NCBI GenBank assembly: GCA_949286015.1
Contig: CASEBB010000057.1
Span: 1 to 45,631 of the forward strand
Length of the DNA stretch: 45,631 nt
Direction of reading: 5' to 3'
Origin: an uncultured Succinivibrionaceae bacterium
GTDB lineage: Bacteria > Pseudomonadota > Gammaproteobacteria > Enterobacterales > Succinivibrionaceae
Positions 19,399 to 27,992 of this stretch are shown piece after piece. The position numbers were made by a program, and so were the translations under genes. A model generated the notes under the pieces. It was not told the DNA's origin. It was given only the letters and a program-made list of their open reading frames with translations, and did no database searches. Positions within the stretch are counted from its first letter, which is position 1. Every line of letters starts with the position of its first letter.

Positions 19399-19560
19399 CA
19401 GTGGCCCTAACGCTGAAAGCGTCTCATCTGAGAGATGATGCTTGAGCGCCGTTTGCGCACAAAGCAGGCTGCTCCTAACCCACACCGCAGAGGTGCAAAA
19501 AAGGATTAGCTGGTGCTCAAGAGTAAGGGCGTAACGGGAAAGCTTGGCTCTTTTTCTGTG

Positions 19561-19674
19561 TTTGGTGGATAGAGCACCTACATTACATTACATTAGGTGG
19601 TTAACATGAAACGCCATAAACACGGCTCATGTGCTTGCCTACAGGTGTGAGGCTACATTGTGGTATCCACCAAA
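19561..19674 (+). repeat. 114-bp repeat with 11-bp terminal inverted repeats, copy 1
   Basis: It begins TTTGGTGGATA and ends TATCCACCAAA, a perfect 11-bp inverted pair. The interior (GGTGG-TAACATGAAA, CACGGCTCA-GTGCTTGCCT, AGGTGTG-GGCTAC) is shared with 31709-31818. It is noncoding. Confidence 0.8.
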
Positions 19675-19995
19675 CTCTGAGAGGAGCCTGTTTTTCTTAA
19701 GTATGGGGGACGAGACAGTGACGACGGAGCTGCGCTTAGCTGTAGGCTGGGATAGGCTTAGTGCGGTGTGGTGCGGTGTAGTTAAGGGCGGGTCAGGGAC
19801 TAATGGTGGCCTTGATTGGCGTGCTTTTGCTTGCCTGCTTGGGGGCTTGGTCAGATTTGGACGTGCAGTTTAGGCGTTTGCTGGCAATATCAGGAAGAGT
19901 CAGGAAGAATAAGGAAGAATAGGCGGGACGATCAACCACTGGCGTGGCCATGTCGTTTGCAGCAGTGCTGACAAAGGTGAGAACGGGGCTTGCCC

Positions 19996-20026
19996 GTAAA
20001 TAAAAATAGGGCACAAGGCCCTATTT
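19996..20026 (-). terminator. Minus-strand terminator downstream of melB
   Basis: Read on minus, AAATAGGGC-CTTGT-GCCCTATTT is a perfect 9-bp stem followed by TTATTTAC. It lies about 420 nt past the melB stop and is the first good intrinsic terminator for that transcript. Confidence 0.65.
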
Positions 20027-20046
20027 GCGGAGGTATTTTGAGAGCA

Positions 20047-20085
20047 CTTAGCCAGACCCCAAAGGTGAGGCGGGATCTGGCTAAG
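20047..20085. repeat. 10-bp inverted repeat
   Basis: CTTAGCCAGA and TCTGGCTAAG are perfect arms around a 19-nt spacer. There is no T-run on either side. It stands between melB and its likely terminator, so it could stabilise the 3' end of the transcript. Confidence 0.4.
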
Positions 20086-20306
20086 ACCTAAGCCCTGATG
20101 TGGCCTAGAGTTCGGTATATCTCTGGAGCCTTAGGCGTTACGCCCGTTTCTTTGTGCTCTGCAGAGATGGTGTGGGGTTGGTACTCTTTAGCACCGTAAT
20201 TTAGTCGCTATCTTGCAGCAGCTTGTGCTCTCTTACGCTTGCTGCGTGAGCGCGCCGTGCTTAGCGCAGGCTTAATCTTCGCGAGAAGCCGCGTTACCAG
20301 CTTGGT

Positions 20307-20373
20307 TCTGACATCGGGGAGTTGGCTCGTATTTATTTTTCCTGATAAATAAGCCGTTTCTGCTTTACACCTC
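20307..20373 (-). repeat. 68-bp dispersed repeat, copy 2
   Basis: On minus this reads GAGGTGTAAAGCAGAAAC then GGCTTATTTATCAGG and AAATAAATACG, matching 12184-12250. The ATCGGGGAGTTG text at its far end also recurs at about 12033. Confidence 0.75.
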
Positions 20374-20442
20374 TAAACGATCTCAAGCATACTCACTGCT
20401 TTAATTAGCGGTTTTTGGAAAATCAGGCTCAACTCCACGACG

Positions 20443-21897
20443 TCAGTGGTTCTCGCGGTGTTGCTTTAAGAGCTCTAAGTCTTCTTGGACGTCGCCCTCA
20501 TTCACAGACTTCTTCACGAGACGATCCATGTAGCGGCGGGTTAACACACGCTGCACTTCGTCGAGCTTAGCACCGTTAAGCTTGTAGAAGAGGATGTAGA
20601 TAGAAGCACCTAAGAGGCACAGAGCAGAGGAACCCCAGTACAGGAAGGTTAAGCCCTCAATGGTGCCTTGAGTCTGCTCAACGTTTGGCACGTAGTTAAT
20701 GAGCGCTAAGAACAGACCAATAATGGCGCTGGACACGGCACCGGTGCACTTGGAGAGCAGGGTGTGCAGCGAGTAGTAAATACTCTCAGAGCGGACGTTG
20801 TACTCCATATCGCCATAGTCCACGGTGTCAGCCACCATGATCATGGCAAACAGCCAGTAAATAGCGTTGGAGAAGCCGGTTAATAAGCCAGAAATGGCCA
20901 CTAAGACATTGACTGGGATAAAGGTGATACCCAGAATTGGCAGCGAGACTAAAGTAGCAGCGGCAAATGGGGCACTGATAGCCAGTAAGAAAATGAGCTT
21001 ACGACCTGCACGTGCTACCACTGGCTTGAAGAAGATCAGCGAAGGTACGGCCGCGATCGAGGCAAACAGCATTAAGTTTGCGAATAAGGACTCGTCCTTT
21101 AAGCAGTACTTGAAGAAGTACAGGTTTAAGGAGCCGTAAATACCAGTGCCGATCACGTAGCAGAAAGCTAAGCTTAAGAAGATCAGGAACTGCTTGTTGT
21201 GGGTGGTGATAAACACAGCCTCTTTTAAGCTGAAGGTCTCATCAGCAGGTGCCTTGTAGGTTTCCTCCGTCCACTTGCAGGTCACAATGGCCGAGCTTAA
21301 GGCAAAGAAACCACCTAAAGCTGCATACAGCATGTAGCCAAAGCCGTCATCGCCCTGACCAAAGAGGTGCACGCAGTAAATACCGCAACCTGCCGCGATA
21401 TAACCACCAATCGTAGCGGCAAAACGTGGATATGGCAGCAGGCCCTCACGCTCGGTCTTATCCAGCGTAATGTTTGGAATTAAGCTCCAGAAAGGCGCAT
21501 CGCAGACGGTGTAAGACATACCCCAGCAGATGTACACCACGGTGAGGTAAACCAGCTGTGTCGTACCCTCAAAGTAGTGAGTACTAAAGCAGGCCGTCAT
21601 GAAGATGGCGTTTAAGACGTTACCGACGAAGATCCATGGCTTGTACTTGCCCCAACGCGAATTGCACTTGGCGACAATGAAGCCGAAGATAGGATCGTTG
21701 ATCGTATCCCAAATACGGGCAGCAAGGAAGATGATACCGCAGGCAGCAGCAGAGACTTCTGCGACGTCGGTGAGGTAGAAGAAGAGGAAGGTGTTAACTA
21801 AGCACAGTGAGAGGTCTTTACCGAAGCTGCCGTAGCCATACGACAACTTGGTCTGCATTGAGACCTTTGGTGCAATCGGTGTTGCGTTTTCGCTCAT
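20443..21897 (-). CDS. melB: MelB-type galactoside:cation symporter
   Basis: This is an inner-membrane transporter of the GPH family, about 12 hydrophobic segments and 484 residues. It is close in text to E. coli MelB: KLSYGYGSFGKD at the N-terminus, ARIWDTINDPI with the two cation-site aspartates (Asp64, Asp68; MelB Asp55, Asp59), SRWGKYKPWI, FEGTTQLV, CDAPFWSLIPNITLDK and LLPYPRF. It should import melibiose or related alpha-galactosides with Na+ or H+. The ATG at 21897 was chosen because MSENATP fits the family and AAGG lies seven bases upstream; an ATG 35 codons earlier would add a Cys/Leu-rich stretch unlike the family. It follows the alpha-galactosidase by 437 bp on the same strand, so uptake and hydrolysis are paired. 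Confidence 0.93.
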   Translation of the reverse strand: MSENATPIAPKVSMQTKLSYGYGSFGKDLSLCLVNTFLFFYLTDVAEVSAAACGIIFLAARIWDTINDPIFGFIVAKCNSRWGKYKPWIFVGNVLNAIFMTACFSTHYFEGTTQLVYLTVVYICWGMSYTVCDAPFWSLIPNITLDKTEREGLLPYPRFAATIGGYIAAGCGIYCVHLFGQGDDGFGYMLYAALGGFFALSSAIVTCKWTEETYKAPADETFSLKEAVFITTHNKQFLIFLSLAFCYVIGTGIYGSLNLYFFKYCLKDESLFANLMLFASIAAVPSLIFFKPVVARAGRKLIFLLAISAPFAAATLVSLPILGITFIPVNVLVAISGLLTGFSNAIYWLFAMIMVADTVDYGDMEYNVRSESIYYSLHTLLSKCTGAVSSAIIGLFLALINYVPNVEQTQGTIEGLTFLYWGSSALCLLGASIYILFYKLNGAKLDEVQRVLTRRYMDRLVKKSVNEGDVQEDLELLKQHRENH

Positions 21898-22334
21898 CAG
21901 AATACCTTGGATGCAAGACAAACAAAAAAGCAAGCCGCGCGTGGGGAGAGTGCGTCTGGAGGTAAAGACACAGTGCTGAGCAAATACAAGTAGGCAGGGC
22001 ACGGCATCGCTAGCCTCAAGCAGTCTTGCGGCGCTCGAGACTAGAGGTGGGATGCGTGCTTACTTGACTAAGCTTAGTAGCCGCAGATTGAGGTATGCTG
22101 TGGCTAATCACGCACGGCTTTGCTTTGGTGGTTTCAGTGGTGGAGTCGGTTATGGCAGTCAAATGCCTTGTTGTTGGGTTGGTGGTTAAGGGGAATACAA
22201 AAGAGGCAGAGGGCATTGAGGCTGGCCCTCTATCTCCGGTGGTTGTTGTTCTACAGCGTGCGGAATGAGGTGTAAGCGTGCTGTAGAGGTGCGTTGGAAA
22301 CTGGTAGCCCTTGTGCTAAGCCTGAGGCTGGGGC
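21898..22334. other. Spacer between galactosidase and melB
   Basis: This 437-bp stretch has no gene. It holds a terminator-like hairpin for the minus strand at 22208-22231. That suggests melB is expressed at a lower level than the galactosidase or from its own promoter. Confidence 0.5.
22195..22231 (-). terminator. Possible terminator between galactosidase and melB
   Basis: On minus, AGAGGGC-10 nt-GCCCTCT is a 7-bp stem followed by GCCTCTTTTGTATT. It lies about 105 nt past the galactosidase stop. The T-run is interrupted, so read-through is likely. Confidence 0.4.
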
Positions 22335-24293
22335 TTAAGCGCGGGTCAAGACGATGTAACCCGACTTAGGGAGAGCAAGCTCTTGTACTTGTGGGCTTAA
22401 AGACAGCTCTTGCGTGCCCACTTGCTTGCCTAAGCAGTCGTAAATCACGGCCTTTAATGGTACCGTCGCGGCGGTGGCGGACTTGACGACAAACTTAGTC
22501 TTCATGGCGCCATTGACCAGCGTTAAGGTCTTGACCTCATCGTGAGCAAAGAGCTCTAAGGTGTGGTCAGCAGCTGCCATTAAGAGCTCTTCAGAGCCTA
22601 AGGTGGCACCCAGTAAGGTGTACTCAAACTCAGGATAGGCCGCGTACATCTTGCCGTGCATGAGGAGATCACGGTGCTCGTGCCAGAAGCTTAACCAGTG
22701 CTTCACCATAGCGGTGTGCTCAGCACTGAGGTGCTTCATGTTTGGTGAGATCTGTGGCACCGAGAATAAGGTGTGGATAAAGTTCAAGCTGGCGCTTTCC
22801 ACACTCTCGGTAGGTGACCAAATGGTCATGTCCGAGTGCACGGCCGTGGCCTTGGCATCCGTACCCGTTAAGGCGCGCACGTCCGTGGTGGTCATACGAT
22901 TCATGAGGCTGTCGTTAGGGCAGTCATGCGCACGGAACATGTTGCCAAACTTGCGAATCACTGGGCCCACGTAGTTTTGGCGGAACTCGATTAAGATGTC
23001 GCTCTTGACGCTCTCGAGGGACTGACGAATCTCGGTCATCAGCATCTCTACCGCATCAGGTAAGGACTGGGTAGTGCGCTCAGGGTCAAAAGCACGGGCA
23101 TGCTCGTCAGCCTGACGCATATCAAACTCGTCGATAAAGTCGAGCTTGAGGCCGTCCAAATCGTAGTTCTTTACCATGTTGGTAAAGGTGTTTACGAGGA
23201 ACTGACGCACTTGTGGATAGCGTGGGTCTAAGACGTAAGCATTCCAGCGTGGAGCAAAGCACAGGCAGTAAGGGGCGTACTTCTCATGGTGCTGGCACTT
23301 GCTGCCAATAAATGGCACCGCAAACCACACCATGTACTTCATGCCCAGCTCATGGACACGCTGCACGTGCTCCTTAAAGTGAGGGAAGCGCTTGGTGGAA
23401 ACTTGCCAATCACCGCAGAAGGCATAACCACGGTTGTTGTCATCAGTCTGCCAGCCGTCATCAACAATCACGGTCTTGCAGCCGACTGCCGCTGCTAAGC
23501 GGCATTGCTCTTCAATCTCTTGCTCTTCGAGGTTCTGTAAGAAGGCATACCACGTCGAGTACACTGGTTCTAAAGCCGCCTCCGGCACCGGCATGATGTC
23601 AGTCTGTAAGAAACGCTCGTAGAAGCGGGTGATATTGGAAACTGCATTAAAGACTGGCAGGCAGGAGGTATCAAAGCGCAGCGTCACCTTATAGGAGGTG
23701 GTAGCTGGTGCTGGCAGATCAAAGAGGCTAAAAGCGCAGCGAGCGACTTCGGCTTCTTCGTAAGCACCAATGGTGACGTTGACGATGTCCTTGCACTCGG
23801 TTAAGGCAAAGGAGAGCTTGTTGACACCCTCAGCGGAGTACCACGCACCCATTGGCGCTAAGTTGCAGATATGCGAGCTAAAGCCGGTGTTGAATTCCAG
23901 CATGCCCTTAGCACGGATGTTCTTGCATGGGGTGCAAATGCCTGGCAACCACAGCGATGGGCAGTTATCAATTGGCAGGGAAAAATCAATGGTGGTGTGT
24001 GGCATCACCACAGGACGGTCTGCACTTAAGGTTATGTCCAGATAGCAGACTTGGTTGACAGCTTCACGGCACTTCGCAGCGCCATACACGCCAGGCTCAG
24101 CTAATAAAGCCTCGGCTCTTGTCTTTAGGCCCTTTACCCCGACAGCATCGAGGTCAAACTCTGTCCCTAAGGAGTTTTCCTCGGCAGTACGTAAGTTCAC
24201 CGTAAGCTTGAGACCAGCAGCTTCAGTTTCGGCGTTGGTGTCGACAGTAACCAGAGTATTTACAAAGGCCCAAGCGATTTGCTGTTGCAACAT
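22335..24293 (-). CDS. Alpha-galactosidase, GH36/melibiase type
   Basis: It should remove terminal alpha-galactose from melibiose or raffinose-type sugars. It is 652 residues with no signal peptide, so cytoplasmic. An N-terminal beta-rich region (1-240) precedes a TIM barrel (about 240-560) and a small beta C-terminal domain ending SGYIVLTRA. The barrel shows VDDGWQTD (278-284), GDWQVSTKRFP, GMKYMVWF, VLDPRYPQVR, and the nucleophile motif GLKLDF (Asp385). The acid/base is probably Asp457 in FRAHDCPND. Members are commonly about 650-730 residues. This GH36 enzyme stands where E. coli has the unrelated NAD-dependent GH4 enzyme MelA. The ATG at 24293 has only a weak ribosome site (GAGAAG). It lies upstream of melB and is probably controlled by the LacI-family gene at 26916. 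Exact substrate is unproven. Confidence 0.88.
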   Translation of the reverse strand: MLQQQIAWAFVNTLVTVDTNAETEAAGLKLTVNLRTAEENSLGTEFDLDAVGVKGLKTRAEALLAEPGVYGAAKCREAVNQVCYLDITLSADRPVVMPHTTIDFSLPIDNCPSLWLPGICTPCKNIRAKGMLEFNTGFSSHICNLAPMGAWYSAEGVNKLSFALTECKDIVNVTIGAYEEAEVARCAFSLFDLPAPATTSYKVTLRFDTSCLPVFNAVSNITRFYERFLQTDIMPVPEAALEPVYSTWYAFLQNLEEQEIEEQCRLAAAVGCKTVIVDDGWQTDDNNRGYAFCGDWQVSTKRFPHFKEHVQRVHELGMKYMVWFAVPFIGSKCQHHEKYAPYCLCFAPRWNAYVLDPRYPQVRQFLVNTFTNMVKNYDLDGLKLDFIDEFDMRQADEHARAFDPERTTQSLPDAVEMLMTEIRQSLESVKSDILIEFRQNYVGPVIRKFGNMFRAHDCPNDSLMNRMTTTDVRALTGTDAKATAVHSDMTIWSPTESVESASLNFIHTLFSVPQISPNMKHLSAEHTAMVKHWLSFWHEHRDLLMHGKMYAAYPEFEYTLLGATLGSEELLMAAADHTLELFAHDEVKTLTLVNGAMKTKFVVKSATAATVPLKAVIYDCLGKQVGTQELSLSPQVQELALPKSGYIVLTRA

Positions 24294-24555
24294 GTGATTC
24301 TTCTCGCTACGGAGGTAAGCCCAAAAGAAGCGGCATAGGGCAGAGCCTGCGCTACTGCTTGTGTTTGGGGTGCCTCGCTTGGTGCTGCGGCAGTGCGTGG
24401 TGTTAAGCGCTAGAGGTTAGACTGCTTCTAGGTTTTACGCACAGCTGACAGCAGACATCAGGACTTAGTGACCTACACTTACGTCAGAGTGTAAGCAGGG
24501 CGGCGCTCATCTTTGCCCGTGGCTTAGGACGGCTGCCTGCGTGGTTAGAGCGGCG

Positions 24556-24576
24556 AAGTTGCCTCACCTGCAACTT
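24556..24576. promoter_or_regulatory. Inverted repeat upstream of galactosidase
   Basis: AAGTTGC-CTCACCT-GCAACTT is a perfect 7-bp inverted repeat about 265 bp upstream of the galactosidase start. It is the first of three consecutive inverted repeats. Confidence 0.4.
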
Positions 24577-24583
24577 TGCCCTT

Positions 24584-24601
24584 TGCGAACGTTTATTCGC
24601 A
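24584..24601. promoter_or_regulatory. Candidate LacI-family operator
   Basis: TGCGAACGTTTATTCGCA has perfect TGCGAA/TTCGCA arms with an AACGTT core. Its length and symmetry fit a LacI-family site. It is about 290 bp upstream of the galactosidase start, in the region shared with the divergent regulator. Assignment is inference. Confidence 0.5.
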
Positions 24602-24603
24602 TA

Positions 24604-24624
24604 ATCACGCGCTTTGGGCGTGAT
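24604..24624. promoter_or_regulatory. Inverted repeat ATCACGC/GCGTGAT
   Basis: ATCACGC-GCTTTGG-GCGTGAT is a perfect 7-bp inverted repeat directly beside the candidate operator. Just beyond it are two GCCTTATAT copies 21 bp apart (24632 and 24653) flanking the palindrome TGACGTCA, and a TTGAC-like -35 on minus. Confidence 0.4.
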
Positions 24625-24690
24625 CTTTAGTGCCTTATATGTGACGTCAAACGCCTTATATAAGCCATTATTTTGCTGGTGATGCAGCTT

Positions 24691-24726
24691 GTTCGTGTGG
24701 TTTTTATATACAGTGCCACTACGAAC
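24691..24726. promoter_or_regulatory. Imperfect inverted repeat GTTCGTGTGG/CCACTACGAAC
   Basis: The arms pair with one bulged base around a 15-nt AT-rich spacer containing TTTTTATATA. It could be an operator pair or a promoter-embedded hairpin. The GTTCG/CGAAC end is related to the TTCGCA arm at 24596. Confidence 0.35.
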
Positions 24727-24971
24727 AGGTGTTATTATAGGGAAGGGCTAAAATAAGTCATTGGCAAGTTTGAAGTTGCTCACAAAATTTCGTAAAGTTG
24801 TGGCAAAAGAATGAAGTAGTTCACATTTTTCGTGGGGGCGCGGTTAAGGGGTGCGGTGTAAAAAGCGGGTGTGGTAGCGTTAAAAGCTGATAAATAAGGC
24901 AAAGTGCTGCAACTGGAGACAAAAGGAGGGTAGGGGTACAGGGCAGAGACGCTGGTGCTGAAACGCTGCTA

Positions 24972-24999
24972 CTAACAGGTGTTAGCTAACAGTTGTTAG
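24972..24999. promoter_or_regulatory. Two abutting 14-bp palindromes CTAACA-NN-TGTTAG
   Basis: CTAACAGGTGTTAG (24972-24985) is followed without a gap by CTAACAGTTGTTAG (24986-24999). Both are perfect apart from the central two bases. The layout suits a dimeric regulator binding cooperatively. Which protein binds is unknown. Confidence 0.5.
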
Positions 25000-25471
25000 T
25001 GACAAGAGGCGTTTGGGGGCACTGTAGGTGTGTGGGGAGCACAGGCGCTACGGTGCAGAGTGCTGCTTACTGCGGGACAGGGAATGACCACTGCGGTAGG
25101 GAGTGCTCTCTCGGCTGCTGTGAGGCGCCTTGTTTGCTACGAGGCTTACTGCTGTGAGTGCGCATAGGAGTGGCGGAGTGGCTTAGGTGGCGTCAGTAGT
25201 TTTGGTGGTAGTGGTATTAGCAGCAGGGGCCGGTTAGCTGTAGCTGGGGGGCTGTTAGGCTCTAAGCGGAGCCGCGCCTGTAAGATACGTCCTTGGGGGA
25301 TGCAGAGCGTGTGAGTGAGGCTCTTAGTGGTGGTGTGTTTTTACCGCAAGACACTTGGGGGTGGTTCTGTAAGGAATAAGAAAGAAATGAGGTGAAGATA
25401 GAGCAGGGCGCTATTTTAAGGGGGTGGTCGCAGGCAAGGTGGAGCTAGTGCGGTGAGGGGACTTTAGCATC

Positions 25472-25506
25472 ACCACTACCACTACCACTACCACTACCAC
25501 TACCAC
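25472..25506. repeat. (ACCACT)n microsatellite
   Basis: About six tandem copies of ACCACT lie in noncoding DNA. They create a poly-valine frame on minus that is an artefact of the repeat. Confidence 0.9.
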
Positions 25507-26571
25507 CATCAGCAGCACTTCTTTTTCATGCTTCGTTAGCGGTGTCAGGGCTAAGGAGCGGCTGTGAGGTGCTGTATTGTGCCGTACAGTGCTTGGGTGT
25601 AGTGGGTGTTGTGGCGCAGCTCCTATGGGGGGAAATACCCAAAAGTGAGGGCCATTGCGGTGCTGGTGCTGTAAGTCAGCTGTGCGCTGAAGTGTGGAAG
25701 ACCATGGTGAGTACAGCGGCACGTAGCCATGACTGGCGCTAACAGTAAGACGGGGGCTTTAGGTGCTGTAAGGCCGGTGCTTGGTGTTGGAGGTGGTTTG
25801 GTTTTGGTTTGGTGTGGACAGTGTGGTAAAGCGCCTTTGCAGGGCACAGCCACTACCATGTGGAGCTGTGGTGTCAGGGCATTGCTGTGGTCTGTAGGTG
25901 CCTGTAGCTTGTCGGTAAGGGGATCTTAGTGCTGGCAGCAGGCGCTTGCTGCAAGCCCTTGCAGTACGCGTCAGGGGACTGCTGACATCACCTAATGCTT
26001 TTGCGCGTAATAGGCGTCAAAGCGACGTGTAAAGTGAGCGCTACGTTGTGTTGTTCGCAAAAAAAGCGATGCAATAGCCAAAGTCTACGAAAAAGTCCTA
26101 AAATATAGTTTCCTAAGTCACTCTTACACCGGCCAGACCCCTGTGTACAACATTGCGCTTGAGTGCAGGTAACGCGAGAGCACGCCCCGCAGGTACATGC
26201 TACTAAGAGCCAACTTTACCCTTTGTACGGTGTATAGCTGGCAGTGCATCGATGGCTGTGTTGCATGGCCTTGCGCTGCAACAGCACTACAGCTGCGTAT
26301 GACGCCGTGTTGTCCTGCTCTTAGTGCGTAGCGTGTGCTGCACGCCAGTGCTGTAAAAGTACTAAGGCTGGTTGTCCGGTGTGAGCTGACCTAACAAAAC
26401 CTCTCTGTGCCTCTCTGTCTGGTAGCATCTCTGTGCTCATGCTACTCAAAGCAGGGAGTATTACCACTGCTGCCAGTGCCACTGTGTTTACAGGGGCAGG
26501 ATCACTGCTGCAAGCGGTGATTACCGCCAGTGTGCGCTGATCATTGCCCTTTGGCACTTACCAGTGATCCT

Positions 26572-26694
26572 AGGAATGATTGATCTCATAAATGACGGCT
26601 GCAAGATGAAAGGTGCAGGCGCGCCTGAGCCTATCTTCAGGTTGTGCACACACGCTTGCTTTACATGCCGTCATCTATGAAGGCATTTGTTCCT
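26572..26694 (+). repeat. TIR-bounded noncoding element, copy 4 (short)
   Basis: The left end is AGGAATGATTGATCTCATAA then ATGACGGC. The right end is GCCGTCATCTATGAAGGCAT then TTGTTCCT. They form the clearest inverted pair of the family, about 28 bp. The interior is about 30 bp shorter than in the other copies and lacks the CTCGAG block. It lies 222 bp upstream of the LacI-family start. Confidence 0.85.
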
Positions 26695-26915
26695 TAACTG
26701 TGACCACTAACCAGCTGCTGTTGATTGGTTGGTAGGGGCGTGGTTGGTGCTAAGCGTAGCTGCGCTTTTGGTACAAAGGCGGTGTTTTACTGTCACCGTA
26801 GTGGCAACAGAACAAGCAGAAGCAGCTCCATTAGCCGCCATAACATCTGCTGCGGCTCAATCTCGCGGCATAGAGAAGGCACCCCAAGGGGATGACCCAC
26901 AATGAGGATAGTGCA

Positions 26916-27992
26916 GTGAACTCTACGGAAATAGCGAAACTAGCAGGCGTCTCACGCTCCACAGTCTCAAAAGTGCTGCACAACTATCCGGATATTCCTG
27001 AGGAAACCAAGCAGCGCGTCATGCGCGTCATTCAGGAATATGGCTACCGTCCTAACGGCCTCATGCAAGTGCTCCAAGACCTAAGCCCCAAGGTCATGGC
27101 GATCTACTTCTACGATCGCTGGGATAAGATCAGCAACAACTCGGACATCAGCTACTACAACCTCGCCATGTTTAACGCCATTGCCCGTGAGGGTAAGCGG
27201 CGTGGCTACACCATTATCTACGAGCCTCTTTTTGGTAATGAGACCGAAGAGACGATCGTTACCAACATCAATGCGGCTTTTAATCAGCACCGCATCAGCA
27301 CCGCCGTGTTTTTTGGGCTCGACGACAACTGCCACTTTGTGCCAAAGCTGGCTAACGCCGAGCGCCATATCATTGTCATGGATAAAGAGGAGCCTACCGA
27401 TAACGGTGTGCGCTGCCTCTTTTCTAACGACTTCCAGTCCATTCAGCGCGCCTGTGAGCACCTCTACGAGAATGGCTTTACCCGCATCATGCACATTGCC
27501 GGTGATGAGCTCAAGCTCTCCGGTAGAGAGCGTGTGCGTGGCTATAAGGACGCCATTAAAAAGCTGCAGCGCGCCGGTAAGGTCGATTACGAGCCCCTGA
27601 TCATTGGTGGCGCTTACTCCTTAGAGGCGGGCTATCAAGCGGGCCTGACTTTTATTAAGGAAAAGCTCTACGAGCGCTACGACGGCATCTGCTGTGGCTG
27701 TGATATGACCGTTATCGGCTTTTTAAAGTGCTTGCACGAGCGCGGGCCGGAGCTCATTGATCAGCTGGGCTTGATTGGTTTTGACAACGAGTACGTTGAC
27801 AAGTACGTCAGTCCCTCGGTCTCGACCATGACGGCTAACTACCGTAACTTTGCCCATATCATCTTTGATTTGGAGCAGAACTACGATGAGTTTAAGGGCG
27901 GCATGAAGATGACCATTGACCACGAGCTCATTGTGCGTGACAGCAGCTTGCCTCTAAAGGAGCGCATGGAGCACAAGCACCAAGCGCTGTAG
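26916..27992 (+). CDS. LacI/GalR-family transcriptional regulator
   Basis: The N-terminal helix-turn-helix (residues about 4-23, STEIAKLAGVSRSTVSKVLH) and the following YRPN are diagnostic. The rest is a periplasmic-binding-protein-like sugar sensor (for example CEHLYENGFTRIMHIAG, RVRGYKDAIKK, YDGICCGCDMTVIGFLKCL, GLIGFDN). The GTG at 26916 is preferred because GAGGA lies seven bases upstream and LacI proteins begin a few residues before the helix; an ATG at 26892 would give 366 instead of 358 residues and has AAGGGG too close. It is divergent from the galactosidase gene and probably represses that gene and melB in the absence of the sugar. Target and inducer are inferred from position only. 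Confidence 0.92.
   Translation: MNSTEIAKLAGVSRSTVSKVLHNYPDIPEETKQRVMRVIQEYGYRPNGLMQVLQDLSPKVMAIYFYDRWDKISNNSDISYYNLAMFNAIAREGKRRGYTIIYEPLFGNETEETIVTNINAAFNQHRISTAVFFGLDDNCHFVPKLANAERHIIVMDKEEPTDNGVRCLFSNDFQSIQRACEHLYENGFTRIMHIAGDELKLSGRERVRGYKDAIKKLQRAGKVDYEPLIIGGAYSLEAGYQAGLTFIKEKLYERYDGICCGCDMTVIGFLKCLHERGPELIDQLGLIGFDNEYVDKYVSPSVSTMTANYRNFAHIIFDLEQNYDEFKGGMKMTIDHELIVRDSSLPLKERMEHKHQAL

Larger units (their letters stand above)
19399..20442. other. 1.04 kb region between lspA and melB
   Basis: No gene is recognisable. It contains a TIR-ended 114-bp repeat (19561), three tandem 10-mers of AGGAAGA(A/G)T type (19891-19920), a minus-strand terminator (20004-20026), a 10-bp inverted repeat (CTTAGCCAGA/TCTGGCTAAG, 20047-20085), and a 68-bp repeat (20307-20373). 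Confidence 0.6.
24294..26915. other. 2.6 kb divergent control region of the galactoside locus
   Basis: No gene is recognisable between the divergent galactosidase and LacI-family genes. The first 700 bp hold clustered inverted repeats (24556-24726) and tandem 14-bp palindromes (24972-24999). A hexanucleotide microsatellite lies at 25472-25506 and a copy of the TIR element at 26572-26694. Segment 26040-26110 is AT-rich and may hold a promoter. Confidence 0.6.

Noticed and set aside
25411..25722. 103-codon minus frame with a poly-Val run
   Set aside because: The Val run is the translation of the ACCACT microsatellite and the rest has no domain.
26892..26915. ATG start eight codons upstream for the LacI-family gene
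   Set aside because: Its AAGGGG is too close to the ATG, while the GTG at 26916 has GAGGA seven bases away and fits the family N-terminus. Not fully excluded.
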